Assembly (NCBI GenBank): GCA_029851945.1
Contig: JARKUZ010000062.1
Coordinates: 55,075-119,074 of the forward strand
Source of the DNA: Terrisporobacter sp.
Lineage (GTDB): Bacteria > Bacillota_A > Clostridia > Peptostreptococcales > Peptostreptococcaceae
Direction of reading: 5' to 3'
Length of the DNA: 64,000 nucleotides
Each line of letters starts with the position of its first letter. The first letter of the stretch is position 1. Of this stretch, positions 60,671-64,000 are shown in pieces. The notes below the pieces were generated by a model. That model had not been told where the DNA came from. It made no database searches and worked only from the letters and a program-made list of their open reading frames with translations. Both the position numbers and the translations under genes were made by a program.

Positions 60671-62047
60671 TTATAAGTACATTAATTTTAGTACAAATAA
60701 GATTGCTAAAACAATCATTACTACTGAAACTTTTTTTCTATCTTCTTTTGGAGCTATTAAGTTATATAGTAAGTTAATTACTACATATGATAAAACTCCA
60801 AGAGTTAAACCGTCACCTATTGAATATGTGAATGCCATACATCCTATTGTGATAAATGCTGGTACACCTTCAGTTATATCATCAAAATCTATATCCTTAA
60901 CTGAGCTTAACATTAAATAGCCAACATATATTAAGGCTGGTGCAGTTGCACAAGAAGGTATTGCTATAAATATTGGAGATAAAAACATTGCTACTAAAAA
61001 TAATACTCCTGTTGTTATCGCTGTATAACCTGTTCTACCACCTTCTAAAACCCCAGTTGAACTTTCAACATAAGTAGTAACTGTTGATACACCAATACCT
61101 GCACCTATTGTAGTTGCGAAAGCATCTGCAAGTAATGCTCTACCAACATGAGGTACATTTCCATCCTCGTCTATCATATTAGCTTTAGAGCAAACACCAA
61201 CTATAGTTCCTACTGTATCAAAGAAGTCTACGAATAAGAAAGTACAAAGAACTAATAAGAAGTTAGCTAAGTTTGCTGGATTTAAAGCATAGCTAAAGTC
61301 TAATTTTCCTGCTATTGGAGCTATACTTTCAAATTTAAATATTCCACTTGGTAAGTAAATTCCTAATTCTGCTGCTTTTGCTGGGTCTATTAAAGCGTAT
61401 CCCCAAGCTAATATTGAAGAAATTACTATACCTATTAATATAGAACCTTTTATATTTTTCTTAGATAAAGCAGCTATTACAACTATACCTATTAAAGTTA
61501 CTATAACTGCTGGTGTAAAGTGTCCCATTGATATTAATGTTGAATCATTATTTACTACTAAACCAGAATTTATAAATCCTATTATTGCTATAAATAAACC
61601 AATCCCACCTGAAACTGCTAATTTCATATTCTTTGGGATTGCATTAACTACCGCTTCACGAACTTTGAATAGAGATAAAATTATAAATATTATACCTTCG
61701 AAAAATACTGCTGTTAAAGCTATTTCCCAACTAACTCCCATACCTATAACTACTGTATAAGCAAAGTAAGCATTAAGCCCCATACCTGAAGCTAGTGCAA
61801 ACGGTAAATTTGCTATGATTCCCATTAAGAAACATCCTATAGCAGCAGCTAAACAAGTTCCTGTGACTAATGCTCCGGCTGGCATTCCTGCTTCTGATAA
61901 TATACTTGGGTTAACAGCAATTATATATGCCATTGTTAAGAATGTTGTAACTCCTGCCATTATTTCTTTTTTAATGTCTACATTTTCGTTCTCTAATATA
62001 GGGAACAATTTTTGTGTTCTAGTTGATTCTTTTTGTGCTATCTGCAT
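60671..62047 (-). CDS. pbuG: NCS2/AzgA-family purine permease
   Basis: A 458-residue, roughly thirteen-segment membrane protein. EIMAGVTTFLTMAYIIAVNP, LPFALASGMGLNAYFAYTVV, FVDFFDTVGTIVGVCSKA, GIGVSTVTTYVESSTGVLEGGRTG and the final segments match the AzgA-type hypoxanthine/guanine/adenine permeases. ATG at 62047 follows GGAGGGG. A structured leader and an inverted repeat precede the gene. The exact purine is not decidable from sequence. Confidence 0.88.
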   Translation of the reverse strand: MQIAQKESTRTQKLFPILENENVDIKKEIMAGVTTFLTMAYIIAVNPSILSEAGMPAGALVTGTCLAAAIGCFLMGIIANLPFALASGMGLNAYFAYTVVIGMGVSWEIALTAVFFEGIIFIILSLFKVREAVVNAIPKNMKLAVSGGIGLFIAIIGFINSGLVVNNDSTLISMGHFTPAVIVTLIGIVVIAALSKKNIKGSILIGIVISSILAWGYALIDPAKAAELGIYLPSGIFKFESIAPIAGKLDFSYALNPANLANFLLVLCTFLFVDFFDTVGTIVGVCSKANMIDEDGNVPHVGRALLADAFATTIGAGIGVSTVTTYVESSTGVLEGGRTGYTAITTGVLFLVAMFLSPIFIAIPSCATAPALIYVGYLMLSSVKDIDFDDITEGVPAFITIGCMAFTYSIGDGLTLGVLSYVVINLLYNLIAPKEDRKKVSVVMIVLAILFVLKLMYL

Positions 62048-62079
62048 AAATAAACACCCCTCCATAATAAATTAAATAA

Positions 62080-62187
62080 TTTAATTGATAATTCCTAATA
62101 AGTACTTTGTTTTGATTGTTTATAAAACTTACAGCATTTACGGCTTTTCATCTGTAATTTCTTATATAAAGTACCACTTAACGAATT
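62080..62187 (-). promoter_or_regulatory. Structured 5' leader of purine permease
   Basis: On the minus strand GGTACTTT near 62175 pairs with AAAGTACT near 62100, enclosing a TTACAG/CTGTAA hairpin (62157-62152 with 62134-62129) whose loop contains AAGCCGTAAATG. The leader is closed and position-appropriate for a riboswitch, but it lacks the two-hairpin purine aptamer core. It was not assigned to any class. Confidence 0.45.
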
Positions 62188-62189
62188 TA

Positions 62190-62260
62190 ATTTTAAAATA
62201 TTTGATATCTATTGTCAATATCTACGAATATTTTTTTGTATTTTTTATTTTATATTCGTA
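62190..62260 (-). promoter_or_regulatory. Promoter and inverted TACGAATA repeat of permease
   Basis: TTGACA near 62218 and TAAAAT 17 bases later form a good sigma-A promoter. Just upstream, TACGAATA (62223-62230) and TATTCGTA (62253-62260) form an inverted pair 30 bases centre to centre. The layout is like PurR boxes (inverted CGAA-type sites), with a longer gap than in Bacillus. Confidence 0.5.
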
Positions 62261-62320
62261 ATTTCTTTAAATAGTATGCTTACATTACATATTTTAGTCA
62301 TATAAATTTCTTAGTCATAA

Positions 62321-62360
62321 AAAAAGAGCCTATTAATTGAATTAATAAACTCTTTTTATA
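62321..62360 (-). terminator. Terminator after radical SAM gene
   Basis: AAAGAGTTTATTAATT pairs with AATTAATAGGCTCTTT with one mismatch, followed by T on the minus strand, directly after the gene ending at 62362. Confidence 0.75.
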
Positions 62361-62361
62361 C

Positions 62362-62958
62362 TTATTGTTTATGCCTTACTCTAAGTGGTATATCCATATC
62401 TTGTGCTAATTTTTTTGAATCACTAATTTCTTCTTCACTTATTTCATCTACTACAGAAAAATTAACTTCTTTTATATATTTTTTGCAATCCCTTGCAAAT
62501 TTTAATAATGCATCAAAGGATTTTTCACCAAACTCAGGTCTAGTTACTTCATTATAGCTATATTTATTTGGGGCATTTAAACTTATTGATACTGCATCAA
62601 TACTATCTCTCAAAAGAACTGCTGTATCTTTGTCATGAATTAAATCAGCTAGTCCATTTGTATTTATTCTTATTTTTATATTTGATATACTCTTTATAAA
62701 GTTAGATATTTCTATGATTTCATTTAATCTAACTAAAGGTTCTCCATATCCACAAAATACTATCTCTTTATAATCATTTAGATTGAATTTTTTAAACTCT
62801 TCTTTCACTTCTTGCACACTTGGTTCATGTTCTAGCCATAAACTACCGCTATTTCCTACTTGATCCGTTTCCATTCTTATGCAAAATACACATCTGCACG
62901 GACATTGGTTTGTAATATTCACATAAAGGCTATCTCCTATTGGATATAAAATTGTCAT
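62362..62958 (-). CDS. TatD-linked radical SAM protein
   Basis: A 198-residue short radical SAM enzyme. The cluster motif is CPCRCVFCIRM near residues 19-29 (Cys-x3-Cys-x2-Cys), followed by GYGEPLVRLNEI and RINTNGLADLI, the SAM-binding strands. Size and the LYVNITNQCPCRC start match the short radical SAM proteins linked to TatD nucleases. It is co-transcribed with an ECF S component. The substrate is unknown. Confidence 0.8.
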   Translation of the reverse strand: MTILYPIGDSLYVNITNQCPCRCVFCIRMETDQVGNSGSLWLEHEPSVQEVKEEFKKFNLNDYKEIVFCGYGEPLVRLNEIIEISNFIKSISNIKIRINTNGLADLIHDKDTAVLLRDSIDAVSISLNAPNKYSYNEVTRPEFGEKSFDALLKFARDCKKYIKEVNFSVVDEISEEEISDSKKLAQDMDIPLRVRHKQ

Positions 62959-62984
62959 ATTATCTCTCCCTATTTAAAAATACA

Positions 62985-63521
62985 CTATTTATTTTTTATC
63001 ATTTCTTTTATTTTTATCTTATCAAATACTCCACCTATTATTACAAATAACATAAAACTACCTATAGGTTGTACTAGTCCTACTAAAGTCATTATAAAAC
63101 CAGCTAAAATATTTCCCATCATAATTCCATCTGCTATCATATATAATACAGTTCCTACTATTCCTGCTATAATTCCTGCTACAACATTTCTAGTATTAAT
63201 AATTTTTTCACTTTTGTTTGTAAAAAATAATACTAATATGGGTTTTATAATTATAGTAGCCCATACCCAATGAGCAGCACCAGATAAGATATCAGCAAAT
63301 CCTGCACCAATAGCTGCTGCAAAAGCTGCATAAGGTGTAGGTAGTAATACAGCTGCTAAGTATATAAAAGTATCACCAACATGCATAAATCCACCATTTC
63401 CCACTGGAATATGTAAAAAGTATGCTGTTGTCAAACAAATAAGTGCTGCAAATAAAGCAGAACTAACTAATGTTCTTGTCTTAAATGAAATATTAGACTT
63501 TTCTTTTTTAGCATTTTCCAT
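62985..63521 (-). CDS. ECF transporter S component (TIGR04002-like)
   Basis: A 178-residue membrane protein with about six segments (TLVSSALFAALICLTTAYFL, GGFMHVGDTFIYLAAVLLPT, AAAIGAGFADILSGAAHWVW). These features are those of the TIGR04002 family of ECF substrate-binding components, which occur beside the TatD-linked radical SAM gene. The vitamin or metabolite carried is unknown. ATG at 63521 follows GGAGG, 27 bases before the radical SAM gene. Confidence 0.8.
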   Translation of the reverse strand: MENAKKEKSNISFKTRTLVSSALFAALICLTTAYFLHIPVGNGGFMHVGDTFIYLAAVLLPTPYAAFAAAIGAGFADILSGAAHWVWATIIIKPILVLFFTNKSEKIINTRNVVAGIIAGIVGTVLYMIADGIMMGNILAGFIMTLVGLVQPIGSFMLFVIIGGVFDKIKIKEMIKNK

Positions 63522-63688
63522 AATTTTTTCCTCCACTAGTCTTCATTTATTTGTTTATAATTATAGTACAAATTATGTAAATTATCATTTATTATTAAAA
63601 TATAATGCTATTGTATCAGTACAATTAACCTTCATTCTACTCGTATATTAATAAAAATCAAATATAAATTAAAAAGACCTACTTAAAA

Positions 63689-64000
63689 TTGAACTGATAC
63701 CTAAAAAGTAGACAGTTTAATAAAAGACTCTCTAAGCAATCATATGGCACCTGTATTCAACAGGCGTCATATTTTTTAATTTAGCTTGAAATCTATAGTT
63801 GTTATACCAATATATGTAATCATCTATTGATTTAATTAACTCATCTCTACAACTATATGAATTTTGGTAAATTAATTCCGTCTTTAGATGTCCAAAGAAA
63901 TTTTCAATGCATGCATTATCATAACAATTTCCTTTTCTTGACATACTTTGCTTAACTCCATAGTTCTTAAGTGTAGATTTATAGATATTTGATTTATAAT
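63689..64000 (-). mobile_element. IS3-family element, 3' part only
   Basis: The transposase frame runs off the right edge. At 63689-63716, TGAACTGATACCTAAAAAGT and AGACAG resemble the terminal inverted repeat of IS3-family (IS150-like) elements, so the element's right end lies about here. The left end and orfA are outside the window, so its integrity cannot be judged. Confidence 0.6.
63732..64000 (-). CDS. IS3-family transposase OrfB, C-terminal part
   Basis: The visible 89 codons are open to the window edge and read as the C-terminal half of an IS3-family integrase-fold transposase: YKSTLKNYGVKQSMSRKGNC, YDNACIENFFGHLKTE with the conserved Glu, then YIYWYNNYRFQAKLKNMTPV and YRCHMIA. The DDE Glu lies in IENFFGHLK. 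An internal ATG at 63944 is not the true start. Confidence 0.85.
   Translation of the reverse strand, partial: YKSNIYKSTLKNYGVKQSMSRKGNCYDNACIENFFGHLKTELIYQNSYSCRDELIKSIDDYIYWYNNYRFQAKLKNMTPVEYRCHMIA

Noticed and set aside
1..64000. CRISPR array
   Set aside because: No run of regularly spaced direct repeats with unique spacers was seen; the repeats found are operators, iterons or hairpins.

Overview
The window is very AT-rich, uses strong purine-rich Shine-Dalgarno sites, and carries a glutamate-mutase (3-methylaspartate) fermentation cluster, a T-box leader, a lysine riboswitch and a glutaminyl-tRNA synthetase. This points to a Clostridia chromosome, most likely Peptostreptococcaceae (Paraclostridium, Paeniclostridium, Romboutsia or Clostridioides type). 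The species call is inference from gene content only.

Positions 1 to about 20,900 are one end of a temperate siphovirus-like prophage. From right to left it holds the integrase, an ImmA-type protease and a CI-like repressor (plus strand), then a divergent operator region and a long minus-strand early-to-late series: Cro-like protein, small HTH protein, Bro-N antirepressor, Bet recombinase, DnaD-type initiator with a probable embedded origin, DnaC-type loader, RusA resolvase, many micro-genes including a Spo0E-like peptide, an ArpU/RinA-like late regulator, a 0.5-kb structured non-coding tract, a second antirepressor, a two-TM accessory protein, both terminase subunits, portal, minor capsid, a candidate counter-defence protein, scaffold, major capsid, head fibre and connectors. 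Tail and lysis genes lie beyond the left edge.

Positions 20,900 to 41,200 are chromosomal: an RpiR-family regulator, mnmM-rluB, an argG broken by one in-frame stop but still behind an intact T-box leader and promoter, a decayed acetyltransferase remnant, truA, several proteins of unknown function, a lysC-lysA operon under a lysine riboswitch, glnS, a lipid kinase, a LUD-domain protein and an orphan substrate-binding lipoprotein with a terminator-bearing leader.

Positions 41,270 to 50,030 hold the methylaspartate cluster. GlmS and GlmE form the B12-dependent mutase, GlmL maintains it, and Mal deaminates methylaspartate to mesaconate. A P-loop protein, an AtuA-family protein and a DUF4387 protein are embedded in the same run, and a YjiH-like membrane protein lies upstream.

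Positions 50,400 to 64,000 contain a small unknown gene, a decayed 215-codon pseudogene, an ABC-F ATPase with a degenerate second nucleotide site, a divergent FtsZ-like protein next to queT, ldh, map (with SEC-C), a U32 tRNA-modification protein, a MATE exporter behind a MarR-type palindrome, a purine permease with a structured leader, a TatD-linked radical SAM gene with an ECF S component, and the 3' end of an IS3-family element running off the right edge.
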